This document shows, piece after piece, positions 25,195 through 37,870 of a DNA stretch of 64,000 nt (positions within the stretch are counted from its first letter, which is position 1; the number at the start of each line of letters is the position of its first letter). Below the pieces are notes generated by a model. That model made no database searches. It saw only the letters and a list, made by a program, of their open reading frames with translations, and was not told the DNA's origin. The position numbers and the translations under genes are program-made. Origin of the DNA: Coprinellus micaceus (taxonomy: Eukaryota > Basidiomycota > Agaricomycetes > Agaricales > Psathyrellaceae); contig OX596334.1 of assembly GCA_951394405.1 (NCBI GenBank), positions 1,302,001-1,366,000 of the forward strand. The letters are read 5' to 3'.

Positions 25195-26947
25195 GGGCGA
25201 ATTCATTTCCACTCAGGAAGGGTGGCCGATAACCGGATGGAGTAGTCACCCAAGCCTCTCCTCGTCGTCGAATACTCGAGCTGGGTCAAAAGAAAATACT
25301 AAGTCCGTTTATTCTTCACAAGCTTCACATCCGATCAATACACATCGTCAGTGCTCCCGGGTCAGCGTCATCCGCAGTATCTCGTCCCGGATCGACATCT
25401 CTTGCAAGGGTGAGGGCAAGATAGAGTGAAATCACCGGGCTTAAACATACCGGTTGCATGTCCGTTTCTTCCAACACGAGAGGAGACGGAAGAAGATCAA
25501 TCCCAACGTAAAGGTAGCAACATCTTTTCTTGTGCTGACATCTAGACGATGGACGCGAGATAACCCAGTCTGGCAGGTAGGACGTTGTGCGGAAATTGTT
25601 CCCGCATGCGGTTAGGGTTGCAATCTGTCAGTCAACTCAACGAGTTGGAACCCAGACATACAAAGCAAGGTCTCGTGGTCCAAAAAATCACCCAGCACAG
25701 GCAATGGAAGGAGATGATTGAAGTGGAAATGAAATTGGTCGACAGTTGACAGATGGTCCTTGACTCGCGTCTTGGGCCTCACTTTACCTCGCTGGGCCTG
25801 GTCTACTGTCTTGGCTCGATGAGCAGAACGGCGCGCTCGGCTAATGCCGATCAGCCACGGGCGCCTGCACGGCAGCCAATGAGAAACTCCCTGACTAACC
25901 AGTAGGCGCCCGCCAGTGTTTCTCATCTTCGCGGCCAATGTGACCGGAGAGGGAAGTTTTCCTCCTCGATCGGTTCGAAACACAAATTTATCTTACTTTA
26001 TCCACCAAAAAGCCAACACTCAAGTGTTATCGGCCAGTCAATCAACGAAGTGTTGCAAGATGCCGCTGCCCAGCACTCTCCATACCCACGCCACCATCAG
26101 ACGATGAAAGGTGGTGATGTGCTGTTGTCCTCTTCGTAGGCCATACGTAGGACGAGGAGAGAAATTAACACAAAGGGTTCGAATTCGTCGTCGGGGGTGA
26201 CACAGTAACAATTGACCAAGCCGGGGAACAGAACTGGAAGGCCCAAGAGGTCTACCTATGGGCCAAATGATCTACAAAGCATTAGACTTGCAGGTGGGGC
26301 TCGCGTTCAAACGGAATTGCTTCCCTGAGAGAAAAAAAAAAGGGGGTTCAATGCATTCATACGCCACGCATATTCTGTCATCGATGACATTAGAGGCCGG
26401 GCGAAAGACTGCCGTTACCTGAGAATTGGCAATGTCCACCCACGAGCCACGCCTGAAGGCCGTGCAGCTTCCATGGGTGCTTCGACCCAAGTTCTGCCGA
26501 GATAAGCGTGTAGAGTCTCAGCTAGCTTAGCCAAGCGCTATGACTTTCTAGACTTGAAAGCCTCGCAAAGCCCGGGAGCGCCTCGATGCTGGTGAGTAAG
26601 CCACAGTTTCGGTGCGGGTATCGCCCCGAACCCGTGAACTCACTTATCCAAGTCGTGGTGCAGGTGATCGCATAAGAATAGCCGGATGCCACCCGGTTGC
26701 GGAAGCGACAATTTGGGAGTGCTCCTGGAGCGGCGTGGGATGGCTCATGACGGTCACACAGCGCTAACCCCGCGCAGAGATCGTATCGTCCAGCCGGATG
26801 GACAGAATGTTGACTTAATAGCCTTGGGAGTGACATCGATGGGTCGGAGTACCTCTTGAAGTCATGCCTCGAGCATCTGTGACCAAGGAGGGTGAAGTTT
26901 TGCAACGGAGAAACGGCGGCGATACACTTAACAAGTTTGGAATTACA
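25195..26947. other. Long intergenic region, nothing recognised
   Basis: About 1.75 kb without a supportable gene on either strand. A 10-nt A run lies near 26331-26341. The reading frames present are short, unspliced and without conserved motifs. It separates the promoter of the F-box-like gene from the 3' end of the J-domain gene. Confidence 0.4.
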
Positions 26948-28014
26948 TCAGGCCTTCCCCACCGATGAAGAAGATCCATTCCCATCTTCGACAATCACCC
27001 CGAGATCAGACTGGTCAGCTACTGGCACGGTGCCTCGTTGCATGCCTTCTACTCGCTTCCTAATTTCAGTCCGCCTCTGCTCTCCCATCTCTCGAGCATC
27101 GTTGCGAGCTTGTGTTAGATTCATCACAGCCGCTTTGTGGTTCTTCTGTAGGTGGAAAGGAAAGAGCACGAAGCTCGGATACAGGCCAATGACCAGCGCC
27201 TATCGCCTGAATTGAGTTACCAACGCACAACTCACAACTCCCGAAACTCACCAGGACGCCGAACACGAGGATCGTTCGTTCCTTAGACCCATTCTGGTCG
27301 AAATCGTCCGCCCTGTCTTCCTTGGGGGAGCCAAATCCTTCGCTCCAGTGCCTGTTAGCATGGGCTGCCTGCTGTGCTCGCCTGCGTCGGGCAAGCTCGT
27401 GCAGATATGGGTCAAATTGAGAGTACCCAGGGTCGAACCCATATCGTTTAGCACCTGGGTGGGGTGAGCTAGCGGCCCCTCGAAGATAGTCGTATGCAGC
27501 GACAATCTTTTGAAATCGCGCGTGAGCTTGGTCCCCGGGAAGACATCGGCAGTGTTGAGAATCGGGGTGGTGATATCTCACTAGCTGGTAGTCTGATAAG
27601 AGCTTTAGCCCGCCACCAACCTGAGAGGAACGGGCCTGACTTACACCGAGCCTTAATTTGGGGCTGAGTCGCCGCTCGGGGGAGGTGGAAAATCTCATGG
27701 GGTGTAGGGTTGGCGTGAGGCGGGAACGGGAACTCTACCTTGCCAAGAGGTAGAGTCTGGTCGTCCAGAGCGGTGGCATACCCTCGCGAATGTGGCGGAG
27801 TTCCGGGTGGACAGAGGCCCTTCTGAGGTCGTGGTTGCCACCACGGGGTCACAGGCACCGAGGGCACATTCCCTCGGAACCCAACGAATCGACGATCTCG
27901 TCGTTTCAGAGAAAGGGCCCTAGGAGTGTGCCGGGTCGCCGAGGCGAAGAGCGATTTGCATAGCGTGTGGGGGACGGTAGGGAATGCATGGGAGCTTGTA
28001 TGCAAACAAGCCAT
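26948..28014 (-). CDS. J-domain (DnaJ-like) membrane protein, probably mitochondrial
   Basis: Exons 28014..27645, 27592..27252 and 27199..26948 close to 320 aa. A basic N-terminal leader (SLFASATRHTPRALSLKRRDRRF) suggests mitochondrial import. The J domain starts at TPHEIFHLPR; its conserved HPD tripeptide is in VRYHHPDS at residues 132-134, and it ends at AYDYLRG. Two later segments join across intron 2 to make one membrane helix (ILVFGVLALVIGLYPSFVLF, about 229-248), followed by a charged tail. This is the layout of single-pass mitochondrial J proteins that recruit Hsp70 to a membrane. The partner is not predictable. Confidence 0.82.
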
Positions 28015-28144
28015 GATTTGAGGTCCGTTTCGCAAACGTCTATTGTCTGCGCGACACTGGCTTCAATTCCGCAGGTGAGGAGAGATAACGGGTTGGGCCT
28101 ACCGGGTGTTGTCCTTCATGGGGCCCCGGTTTCGTGAATATATC

Positions 28145-29360
28145 CTACCCTCGTCTCTCTAGGTAAAATCCTCGAACTAGAGGGTTCAGAACATTGGTTG
28201 GTGTTGAATAGGTCGAGGAAGGAAGTAGAGGTCTGAGATTGCGAACCGCTCCCGCGTTCGGGATCTCAAGTTGGTATGATGCCGCGTGACTCCGACCACG
28301 ATAGGGGCTTGGCGCTCTGGAGCCGGGACCTACTTGGACCCCTTCAAGCACTTCAAGCACTTCAAAGGGGTGAAGACTAAGACCAGGGCTATTTCTGATA
28401 AAAATATATAAAGTATGGGTACGTGTACATGCGAATGAACGTGTGTATACAAATTGCGACGATGGGTATGGTCCTGCAATTCCTTCAAACGGATTCTCGA
28501 AATCTGTATCATCGCGAAGGTCGAACATGACATGTTCGTAAAATATCGTGGGTAGGGGTATGCGTCTGCTCTCAGTAAACCTCGGTTAGCACTACAGCCG
28601 AGGGCGTAAGATACGTAAAGCAAACAGACCTTGTCCGGGGTATACTTGGGTTTTGATTGGAGGCAGCGTCGTCAGAAACCGTACTTCTGATAGAGAACAT
28701 CGTTACAACCTTTCCATAATGATGAGATGTAGAACTCGAACTCACCTCCGAGCTTTGGAGTCCGTAGTCACCATTCTCCTGCTCCTCATCCTGTACCTGC
28801 CCTATTCGCGCCCGTCCGATAAGGCAAGTCACCAGAATCACAGCCAAGGTCAGAGCTTCGACACCAACCAAGGCTGTCTGAGCAATCTGAACCTTGATGT
28901 TCCATGGATATGTCACTCCTTTTGCCCTCTCTCCTGGGAGCGTGCTCTTCGCGCCGCCTTTGATTGTGATGTCAATCATGAGCCCGAGGGCGACCAGATA
29001 CACGATGTTGAGGAAGGTGAGGCACATCAATGTTGCCATATGGTGAATGACATGGAAGTCGGGAGTCGAGTGTACTGGCTCTTGATCCGATCTGTCGACC
29101 TTGGGAGTCTTTTCGGTGGGGAAGGGGCTCATCGGGAGCACGATGACCATGGGCGGGACGAATTTTGGGTGCCGGCGGATGAGGTAGATGAGGATCGAGT
29201 GGAAGAGGAAGGCGAGGAAGGCTGCTGCTGCGTTGTACCATCGCGAGAGGAGACCGAAGTTGACGATGGAGAGACCAAATACGCCGGCGCTTAATAGCAT
29301 AACCAACACGCAAACTGGAATCATGAAAGGAGGGAGGGACGCGTGACTTGAGGCAGACAT
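28145..29360 (-). CDS. Four-helix membrane protein, function unknown
   Basis: Exons 29360..28630 and 28565..28145 close to 383 aa. Four hydrophobic helices are visible: PVCVLVMLLSAGVFGLSIV, AAAAFLAFLFHSILIYLI, TLMCLTFLNIVYLVALGLMI and TALVGVEALTLAVILVTCLI. The layout is similar to MARVEL-like or other small tetraspan proteins. The cytosolic tail is Ser-rich and then acidic (FDLRDDTDFENPFEG). The last 140 residues are less certain: an in-frame intron could remove a low-complexity stretch near 28370-28460 (gtatac donor). A second, shorter tetraspan gene lies at 43291. Confidence 0.75.
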
Positions 29361-30279
29361 GACGCTCTCTCAAGGCCAACGAAGAAGAACGAAAGGTGAG
29401 AAGGAACAAAAGAAAGGTCCTGGTGAAGGGAAGGGAAAGAAGGAGTGGACCTATAAACTCTGGAATTGAATGCGGGGCTGTATCCGGACGTCATCACATC
29501 AGCCGATGGCCAAACTATCACAGCACACGTACCCCTGGACCTATGGGGCTTTGACACCGTCACTCAAGCCACATTCGACCTCATTCGAAGATAGAGAGTG
29601 ACTGGGTGAAGCCCTAATTGCTTGATTGTACGACATCGGGGAATGAGGCCAATTGTCCAGGGGCCGCCCACTCCTCGTCTCCGCCACAGGCTGCAATTGT
29701 TACATCGGAAACGATGGCAACCGATCGCTCACCTGAGTTCTCCTGAGTTTCGTAGAACAATTAGTCCCGTAGGCCTCGAGGACGCGAAAGCATCCTATTC
29801 GCTGGATGCAGGGTCTATACAGGGCCAATGGCAGACCTTATCAGCTTCCCCTGGAGATAGTTACTGCGCTGCTTGGGCGCTTAAGACATAGGGGGAATCT
29901 GGCTGGGTTGTGGGTTCCGGGCCCGAGCTAACTACTCTGCGACGATCAACGCCCGCAGTGTTCCACCAGTGTTCAGGACAATAGAGCCAGAGGAATACAA
30001 GGTGCGCTCACCTCCTCGTTGGGCCTACTTCGATGTAATTTGTATTGGTTATTATCCTGAAACTTGGTGAGGTTAGTAAAGGTCGATACCCCGGTTGAAA
30101 TTGGTAATACGAGAGCATGGTGGAATGTTGGATTGAGAGAAATTTGGCTTACAGGTTTTTTCGAAATCCTCGAGGCTGTCACAGCCTGAGATTCGCCTGA
30201 GGCTCGTCTTGGCTGGAACCGTGCCAGCTCGTGCTGCAGGCGGGAGGTTGTTTGTGGCCATTTGGTTTTCCGCCCCGTT
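29361..30279. other. Intergenic region, nothing firm
   Basis: About 0.9 kb with only short frames. A 62-aa reverse frame at 30261-30073 begins plausibly (MATNNLPPAARAGT) but cannot be extended by splicing. Confidence 0.35.
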
Positions 30280-30670
30280 TTAACTGCGGCGTCCTCTGGA
30301 TCGCCCCACTTTGCCTCTTGCCCCTCTTACTCTACCTGGGATTTCACGTACTGGACTCCTCGGCATTCGTACCCTCACTGGTGCATAGCTGCGTCTGAAG
30401 AGCTGAGAACCCAAAGCATGCTGACTCCTGAGTTGATTCTGCATCGCAGATCGCTCGGGGCGATGCATTTCGGAGCTTACATCTGTACCTTCCACGTCTT
30501 CCAAGACCATACGCGTTATTTCGTCGAACTTTAAACGTTTGGGCACTCAGAAGCCTAGCGATTGGGTCAACAGGGGCTTCATTACCATATATGCTCTGGT
30601 AGACACGTGCGCGTGCGTGGACTGACTCCGTTGATGACCTCGTCGGAGCCTTCATAAATATCGGAGCCAT
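30280..30670 (-). CDS. Small basic hypothetical protein, tentative
   Basis: A two-exon model, 30670..30530 and 30438..30280, closes in phase 0 to 99 aa. The donor (gttcga) is weak and the acceptor (gatgcag) is good. The C-terminal half is very basic (RRSYAPVRVRMPRSP, GRVRGARGKVGRSRGRRS), resembling RNA-binding or ribosome-associated tails. Codon sense in both exons is good, but no family is recognised. It would be transcribed divergently from the IBtk-like gene. Confidence 0.3.
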
Positions 30671-30876
30671 CGCATTATTTCTCCGTTATCCTTCATTTAC
30701 CTCTCCCCGAGCGCCCTCTCTTCCAATATCGCGAGCAGAGTAAACAGGAGAGCATCAAGGCGACTCCTCATCTGTACACGACCTCGATCGGCGTACAGAA
30801 ACCCCCGGGCAGAGCGACATACTGAGAGAGTTCCACAACTCTTTCTCGGTCGCACCGTCCACCCGGAACCGTATTT

Positions 30877-33800
30877 ATGACCTTGCTCCATGACTTCTTT
30901 CACGCAAAGAATTTCCAGGGCTTCCAGCGGCTGCTTGATGCGTCGACCGACAACAAGAAGCAGGCGTTTGGCGGCCCCGGGGCGGCTGGAACCAGCGGAG
31001 GGCATCGACCAAGTCCATTGACTTCGGTCACCGCGTACGCAGACGTCAATGCTCGCGACTGGCTTGGTCGCAGTATTTTGCATATGGTGGTCGCCTCCGA
31101 CGATTCCCTCGAATACCTCAGGTCGTTGCTGAAGCACCCGAGCATCAACATCAATTTGGCGGATGTGGAGAGCCAATGGACCCCGCTGCATCGAGCGTTG
31201 TATCACGCTAATATCCCAGCCGCGTACGTTTTCCTATCTGCACTTCCCTGTGAAATACTCACCTTATTTGAAGTCGCCTCCTGTTGCAACGTTCCGAGAT
31301 AGACATCGGCTTGAAGGATAAAGAAGGATATACGGCCCTCGACGTCTACAATTCCACACTTCACGGGACGAAGCCTGATATAGGGGACCGGGATGCAGAG
31401 CTGTTTACTTGGGGTGCGAACAGGTGCGTCTTCAGTTGTCGCATGTGTCCCGTATCCAACCTTGCTCCAGAAATGCTGCCCTGGGATTGGGAGATGGAAA
31501 CGACCGAGTACATGCCGATAAAGTTGTCTTACTGCCGAAAGAGGACCTCCCATCCACACTCCCCATTGCGCAACGCTTCAGTCCCATACAGATCCGCGAT
31601 GTCCAAATGTCCAAACTCCATACAGGTGTGTTCGACGGCTCCACACCCGAAGCCCGCTAAGACTCCTTCAGCGGTCATCACTTCTGAGAGTTCGGGAAAT
31701 CTTCGATTATGCGGATTCGGTAGCGGGGGCAGGTGCGGCGTCCAACTCGTGGTCGGGGAGTATATGCTCATAACATCCCGACCAGGCTTGGCCGAGGACA
31801 ACAAATGCAATTCGATTTGAACGCCCTCCCCCAATTCGATTACACAATCACGGCCGTCGCCTTGGGTCAGGACCACACTTTGGCTGTCACTAAGTCTGGG
31901 GAGGTGCTGAGTTGGGGTCTGAACCGCTTCTCGCAGCTGGGTTACGTTGTAGAGACTACATCAGGAAAATTCGACGAACCGATTCAAGCTGTTCCGAAGA
32001 AGATTATGAACCCTCTTCGGAAGGAGGTCGTGATTGGTGTAGCGGCGAGCAAGGTTGCATCGGCGTGTTGGACAGAGGAGGATGTGTATACCTGGGGATC
32101 CAACAATGGCCAGCTTGGTATGCCGACTCTTACTTTTCCGTAACCAAAGTTGACTTGGAGGGTAGGTTATGATAAACAAGCGCACCCTCTCCAAATGCTC
32201 CCTCGCAAGGTTACAAAGTTATCTGGGCCAATCATAGCCATGTCGATGACGGTACGTTTTAGCATGGCCTCCTACAAGTAGCCCTGTTTCATTCAGCTAT
32301 AGGACACTGTGATGGCTTGCCTGCTACGCACCCAACAAGTCGAGTGCATTTGGAACGACCGCCACTACCGCATCAACTTTCCGCTCAACGCTTTCCCTCA
32401 AGAAATCCAACCGTACCGCCCTCCTCAGGCGATCAAAGCATCGCAGATCGCGAAGCTCGCGGAGTCCGACGGCCTCATCGCTGCACTGTCCTCAAACGGC
32501 GAAGTCTTCACGTTTTCACCTCCTACAGTACCCGCAGAGCAGAACCTGGACAGCAACCCTGCGGTACGGTACCCCTTCCAACCACAGCGTATATGGGCGC
32601 TTCGAAAGAAGTTCAGCTCCGTTCAAGATGTGGCGATCGGGTCTGAAGGGTCCATCGCTGTTTGCACCGAGTCTGGCCATGTCTACCTTCGTATCCGAAA
32701 CACGAAAGGCGGAGGTGGAGGGAAGAACTTCAAGTTCCAGCGGGTTCCATATCTACAGCGCATCACACACGTCTCGGCGAACAGCACCGGAGCGTTTGGA
32801 GCGTTGAGGGTTGATTTCAGGCCCAGGGCTATCTCCCTCGTTGGGAACTCTCTCTCCCAGGATCTCTCCACTATGGAGCCGTTCATCAGGGTTGGCGAAG
32901 GCAGCAGGGAGGATGAGACGGCGGTCCCCATTCCTGACGTCGACGACGCTGACGAGGAGGAGGACCGGGAAGATGCAAACCTCCGGCAGGATGTTGCCAA
33001 GCTGCGCTCCCTGATCAACGCCTGGAAAGTGGAGAAGAAACCCTCTTCGGTTTATACCCAGCGCATTCCCCATGGGGCGGACACTGCGGTCAGCATCGGC
33101 AAGCTCTCCTTCCCTGCACACCGTGTCATCCTCGCTGCGCGTTCCAAACCGCTCCTCGAACTTCTCGGTGGTGTCCCCATTACCGACGGCAGCCTTACCA
33201 TCAAACCCCTCCCTTCGAAGCCTGGCCGTGGTCTTGGAATTTCCAAGATAACTTCCGTCAAAATCGATGGAATCAATCCGCTTTCCCTCCTGATTCTACT
33301 GCACTACCTGTACTCAGACGAGGTCCTGGCAATATGGGATAGGAGGATCAACCTCGCGCTAGCAGCCGATCGCCGAGGGCTTCCTTTCGACGCCAGCCTT
33401 ATCAAATCGGATATGCAGACCCTAGCTCGGGTGTTAGACCTCCCTGCCCTCGAAAATGTCCTCCAGGCTCCCGTCAGGCGCGTTCCCTCCCCCACTGCTC
33501 CTCGCGACTTTGCTGCCCTCTCCGCCCTCGTCCAGGCTGACCGGCCCTGCATCCCTGAGGCCCTGCGCCCCGATGTCCTCTTGGAGTTCGCGGACAGGCC
33601 TATTTGGACGCATTCGGTGATCCTGCGGTCTCGCTCAGCCTTCTTTGCTGGGATGTTTGGCTCGGAGGAGTGGACTGAGAGGCGGTGGACGCCGGAGGGT
33701 GTCTTGAAGGTGGACTGTAAGCATTTAAAGTGGCATGTCATGGAGTATGTGGTTAAGTTCGTCGTGTGTGGGGAGGATAAAGGGATGTTTGATGTGCTGG

Positions 33801-35699
33801 GTTTCTGCCAGACCGCCGATGACGTTCTGGAGTTCATGTTCCGGGTTATGGGCGCGGCGACGGAGCTCCTGCTCGATCGACTGCTACTCATCTGCTCCAG
33901 CATCATCCTAGGGTATCTCAACATCCAGAACTGCTGTTACATCCTCGCAGAAGCGACGCATTATAACGCTGTCGAGTTGATCGACCGAGTCCACGAGTAC
34001 ATGGCGGCCAACATGGAATCTCTCCTTGAGTCCAGGGTTTTCGACGACATCCCGCAACACCTCCTAGTCCAATTGTCCAAATTCATCGCCAAGAAGCAGA
34101 CGGAGAAGTCCAAGTTCACGAGAACGCCCGAGTACCTCGATACCCTATTCGCAAAACACTGGGATTGGCTCGCCTCCGAGGATATCCCTACCCCCATCGT
34201 GCGTTCGCTGAAGTCGATTACGAGAGAGTCTCGAGATATGTCAAGATTGACGAAGTTGAGCCCGCCTGTGTCGAAGGAAAAGGAGTTGAAGAGGCGGAGC
34301 TCCGGTTCACTGCCGACAGTGCCGCCGACCCCGCTTACGCCGTTGAGGCAGCGCCCCTCGGGAGAGGATATTTTCGCGATGGATGTTCAGGATGGTGGGA
34401 TGCAGTCAGCGAAGCAAGCACCCACCTTGACACCATCGAGAACGGAGTCCAGTGGTCCTGTATGGAAGGTTGCTGAGGCGCCTCGGTATGTTCGTTTCAC
34501 TGATCTTTCCTTGGATCTCACTCGATCCTTTTGTTTCACAGGATGGACATGAAGGCACTGATGGCTGAAGCTTCGTCGAATTCCTTGTCTAAACCACCGA
34601 AGTACGTAGTCAAGAAAACGTCGACTGAGCAACGTTCCCCTCCCGAATCAACGCCACCGAACCCCTTCGTCTCTCCTTCCACACCAACAAAGGTTTCCGT
34701 CCGCGACCCCAGCTCCCCCTGGCGGTCGACAAATAAAACTGACGTTCCTGACCCCTCTTTCCCGGCCCTGGGGGGTCCCTCACCATCAGGGAAGAGGCAA
34801 CCGGTGGCCGGGCCTTCAAGTGGAGGATTATCGATGTCCAGACCACCTCCTGCACCCGTGGGTGCTCAACCTTCACCATCCCAGCGTCACCCGGCAAACG
34901 GGAATAAACATTTTAATGCGCCCTCTGGGTCGGCTCTAGGGCCTGTTATAACGCCGACTAAACAAGCTTCGAAGACTGCTTCGAACAGTTTTCGTGTTGC
35001 ATCGTGCGTACCTTTTATAACCCATTTAGCAGGTTTGGGTTCCTCATTTCATTCATTTGCAGGGGCAAAGCTTGGACCGCTCCACCTCCGGAACCAGTCC
35101 AGCCCATCGTGTCTGGGTCTACTTTGTCCTTCGCTGCCATCCAGGCTGCACAGGAAGAGCAGCTTCTTGCGGGACCCAGCAAGGACAAGCGATCACTCCG
35201 GGAGATCCAACAGGAAGAGTCTGAACTACAGCAGGAGGCCGGCTTCCTCAAGTGGTGGCACGAAGAAGAGGAGAGGATGAAGTTAGAGATGGCGGCATTG
35301 GATGCCTACCAAGGCCGGGCTCAGGGACACGGAGGACGGAGAGGGAAGGGGCAGAAGCAGCGGGATTCAGGTGCTGGTAGGGGCGGTGCCGCGGGAGGAT
35401 CGGGTGGAGACGCCGGTGCAGCCGGTTCTAAGAGGAAGGGGAAGGGGAAAGGTGCGCCGGGACAGAGCCTCATTCCTGCCACCTCCGACCACGCAGGTGA
35501 TCGCGGGGGTGTAAATGGTCGTGCACGTGTCCAAACCACAGGACAAGATCCGGCTCTGTCCTCACCTTCAACGCAAGGCCTGAGGGGTGGTGAAAGTGAC
35601 CAAACTCAAGCTCAGGGAGCACCGAGACCAAGAAAACCTCTCCGACAGCCACGGAAACCTAACAATAAAGAGCACCTACCTCAGCAGCAGTCGTCATGA
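30877..35699 (+). CDS. IBtk-type ankyrin-RCC1-BTB-BTB protein (probable CUL3 adaptor)
   Basis: Nine exons (30877..31223, 31274..31423, 31471..31625, 31672..31732, 31786..32117, 32166..32251, 32303..34485, 34542..35003, 35063..35699) close to 1470 aa. Ankyrin repeats come first (DWLGRSILHMVVASDD, WTPLHRALYHANIPAA, KEGYTALDVYNS). RCC1 repeats follow (ELFTWGANRNAALGLGDG, VLSWGLNRFSQLG, VYTWGSNNGQLG). Two BTB domains come next, at about residues 636 (LSFPAHRVILAARS) and 800 (IWTHSVILRSRSAFFAGMFG). The conserved C-terminus is SFAAIQAAQEEQL and FLKWWHEEEERMK, followed by a basic Gly-rich tail. This order is that of human IBtk and related fungal proteins, which act as CUL3 ubiquitin-ligase substrate adaptors. 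Confidence 0.9.
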
Positions 35700-35897
35700 T
35701 TAGGCTATTACGCCAGGGTCCGTATGTGTGTCCCTCCAGACCCTATGTTTATTGGTATGTGCGTGTTATTCATCCCCGACTCCACAAAGTGGGGGAGGGT
35801 TCTGTACCCAGGAAACGGTCTATGCTCGTCTGTCACTTGAACTACAGGCCGTGAGAATGTTGTCGCATCTCATCTCATCTTATCGCCTGCGGAGCAA

Positions 35898-36248
35898 ATG
35901 GCGTCAGTCTTCATTCTCAACCCCCACCTCGCTCCCTCCACTCCCCGAGCTGCGCATCCCCCCGAAGTTCTCTGTCCCGTCGCCCCTATTGACACCGTCC
36001 CCTTCCTTCCTCTTCATGTTTCCCCTGTTGAAACGACCTTCGCACGTCACCCGTGTCTTTTATCGGGAGGACTGCCCTCTCTTAGTTGGCAGCCTCACGA
36101 CTTTGAGCAATATCCGACCTTCTACGACTCCACATGCTACCCCCAAGATATCCCTATGCCCGAGATGGTGACGCCTTTCAGATGTCTTTCGCCGGACGAG
36201 ATCCTCCACTCGGGGCGTTCTCTTCTCAGAAGACGGTTACTCCGATAA
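35898..36248 (+). CDS. Hypothetical protein, 116 aa
   Basis: Single-exon frame from ATG 35898. It is not recognised. The N-terminal half is proline-rich with hydrophobic patches (PIDTVPFLPLHVSP). The C-terminal half holds HDFEQYPTFYDSTCYP and an Arg-rich end (LLRRRLLR). It shows coding-like composition, but there is no homologue in the window to support it. It lies 199 bp after the IBtk-like gene on the same strand. Confidence 0.4.
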   Translation: MASVFILNPHLAPSTPRAAHPPEVLCPVAPIDTVPFLPLHVSPVETTFARHPCLLSGGLPSLSWQPHDFEQYPTFYDSTCYPQDIPMPEMVTPFRCLSPDEILHSGRSLLRRRLLR

Positions 36249-36874
36249 TTTGTTGCGGATCGAAGCGACGCACTCGTGGTGTTATGTAGGATGGGGACTG
36301 AGGCAGGCCATCCAAACCCGAATAACTGTATCTACGGATCTCTGATGTAAAAAAAAAACGGCTGGGGAATATGTGTTTCTGTTGGTGTACAGAACACGAA
36401 TATGCAGAATGAGTGGGACAAATTGATGATGATATGTGGTTTCTGAACGCAAAGGTTTCTACCGCACGTATCGACTCGCGACTGACGTGCGTGCATCGCC
36501 TACCCCTGCCCTTCGCGTTCAGTCGAGGGGACCTTCCCTCACCTAAGTCTGACCGGTTCTGTCGATTTCAAGAACGTGAACATTGAAGACATTTGAAGGT
36601 ACACTTCTGCGGGACCACCCTAGACCCCTTCGCTCCGCGAGAAGAGCCGCCGGTGCTTTGTTCAAATATCAACTTTGTGAGTCGGGGACTGGCGCTGCCG
36701 AGCCGCGCCGCTACGATATCATACATTCCGCCCCATAGTATGTATGTATGCTGCTGTTCTGAGTCCAACACTGCGAGAACATTCCAGAAGCGAAGAAGAA
36801 TTATCCAGCCTGTCGAAGAAACGGGAACGAGGACAGCACGTTGCTAATCCCATCGAAACGAGATCCTGGCCGAT
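36249..36874. other. Convergent spacer
   Basis: This 626-nt stretch includes the 3' ends of both neighbours and a 9-nt A run near 36350. No other feature was seen. Confidence 0.35.
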
Positions 36875-37870
36875 TCATGCTGGGGCCTTCTTAGCCTTCC
36901 CCAGTCCCAAGAATCTTTTCTTCTCCTTCTTTTTGGGCGCCGGTGTCAGGTCTGTACCAGACAGAGAAATATGAAGGTTGCCCATGTCGTACTGAGCGTC
37001 CTCCATCTCACTGTCTGAGTCGGATTCCACGGCTACTGGAGGGTTTCGGTACTTGGTATCTGAAGAATTCGGCCGGTTCTGCGTCTCGGTAGGGGGGGCG
37101 TAGTCGGGCGCATAAATATCATCGAAGGTCTCTTTTCTGTTGGGCGCTGGGTTGGCAGGAGCCGAATATCCTCGGTGAGGCCCACCTGGATATGGGTTGT
37201 CTGGCTGTGGCGCAGGCGAAGGGCCTCGTGACCCACGGTCATTGAACTGTTGCTGTCGCTGCTGAGGTTGGTCTGTATATCCCCGTTGGTTTGGGGGTGG
37301 CCCGGGCGGACGATTGTTGGGTCCCTCTCGGCCTTGGGGACCGGGATAGCCATGCTGTTCATATCTAACCTCTTGGTTCCAGTTCTGTGTAGGCCCGTAT
37401 CCTTGCTGTCGTGGAGGGGGATGGGGACCAGGTGGCCTTTGACGTGGACCATTCCAGTAGCCGCCCGGGGGGTAGGGAGAGGCATGATGAGGAGGCGGCT
37501 CGCTGTAGGGTCGTGGGGGTGGCCAATAGCCTCCCGGAGGGCCAGGAAAGCCGCGGTATCCTCCTTGAGGGGGTGGCGGTGGACTGGCTCCTCCCGATGT
37601 CTGGTTGATCGTACCTAGGAGATGTATCGTTAGAAGCTTATCTTTCTACGAATCTGTGGGCGCACCATAATTCGTTCCGAAGTTCGCGTTCGTTACACTG
37701 CCAATGTTGTTCACCGGGACGCCTGGAGCATAGTTGGTGTTGTGCTCTGGAGACCTTTGTGAGCGGTGATATGGTGGACGATGGGCATAACGAGGCTCAC
37801 GATGGTAGTCACCAGCGACATTCGTGAATTCACCATGGCCAATGTTGAAGCCGTGAGACTCCTGGAACAT
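36875..37870 (-). CDS. Proline/glutamine-rich protein with 'SHGF..EF.NVAGD' N-terminus
   Basis: Exons 37870..37666 and 37614..36875 close to 314 aa. The N-terminus MFQESHGFNIGHGEFTNVAG is a motif I know from many Agaricomycete proteins, where it precedes variable domains; its role is unknown. The middle is low-complexity Pro/Gly/Tyr/Gln (GGYRGFPGPPGGYWPPP, QQRQQQ). The C-terminal part has an acidic segment (VESDSDSEMEDAQYDMGN) and a basic end (KKKEKKRFLGLGKAKKAPA). It is probably largely disordered. Confidence 0.75.

Noticed and set aside
25612..25983. Reverse frame of 123 aa in the 25-27 kb spacer
   Set aside because: No conserved motif, an unlikely composition and no plausible extension by splicing.
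28696..28745. Apparent 36-nt intron in the tetraspan gene (gtgagt...aaag)
   Set aside because: Too short for a spliceosomal intron; the frame reads through it.
30073..30261. Reverse frame of 62 aa starting MATNNLPPAAR
   Set aside because: The start looks plausible, but the best donor/acceptor joins create an immediate stop.
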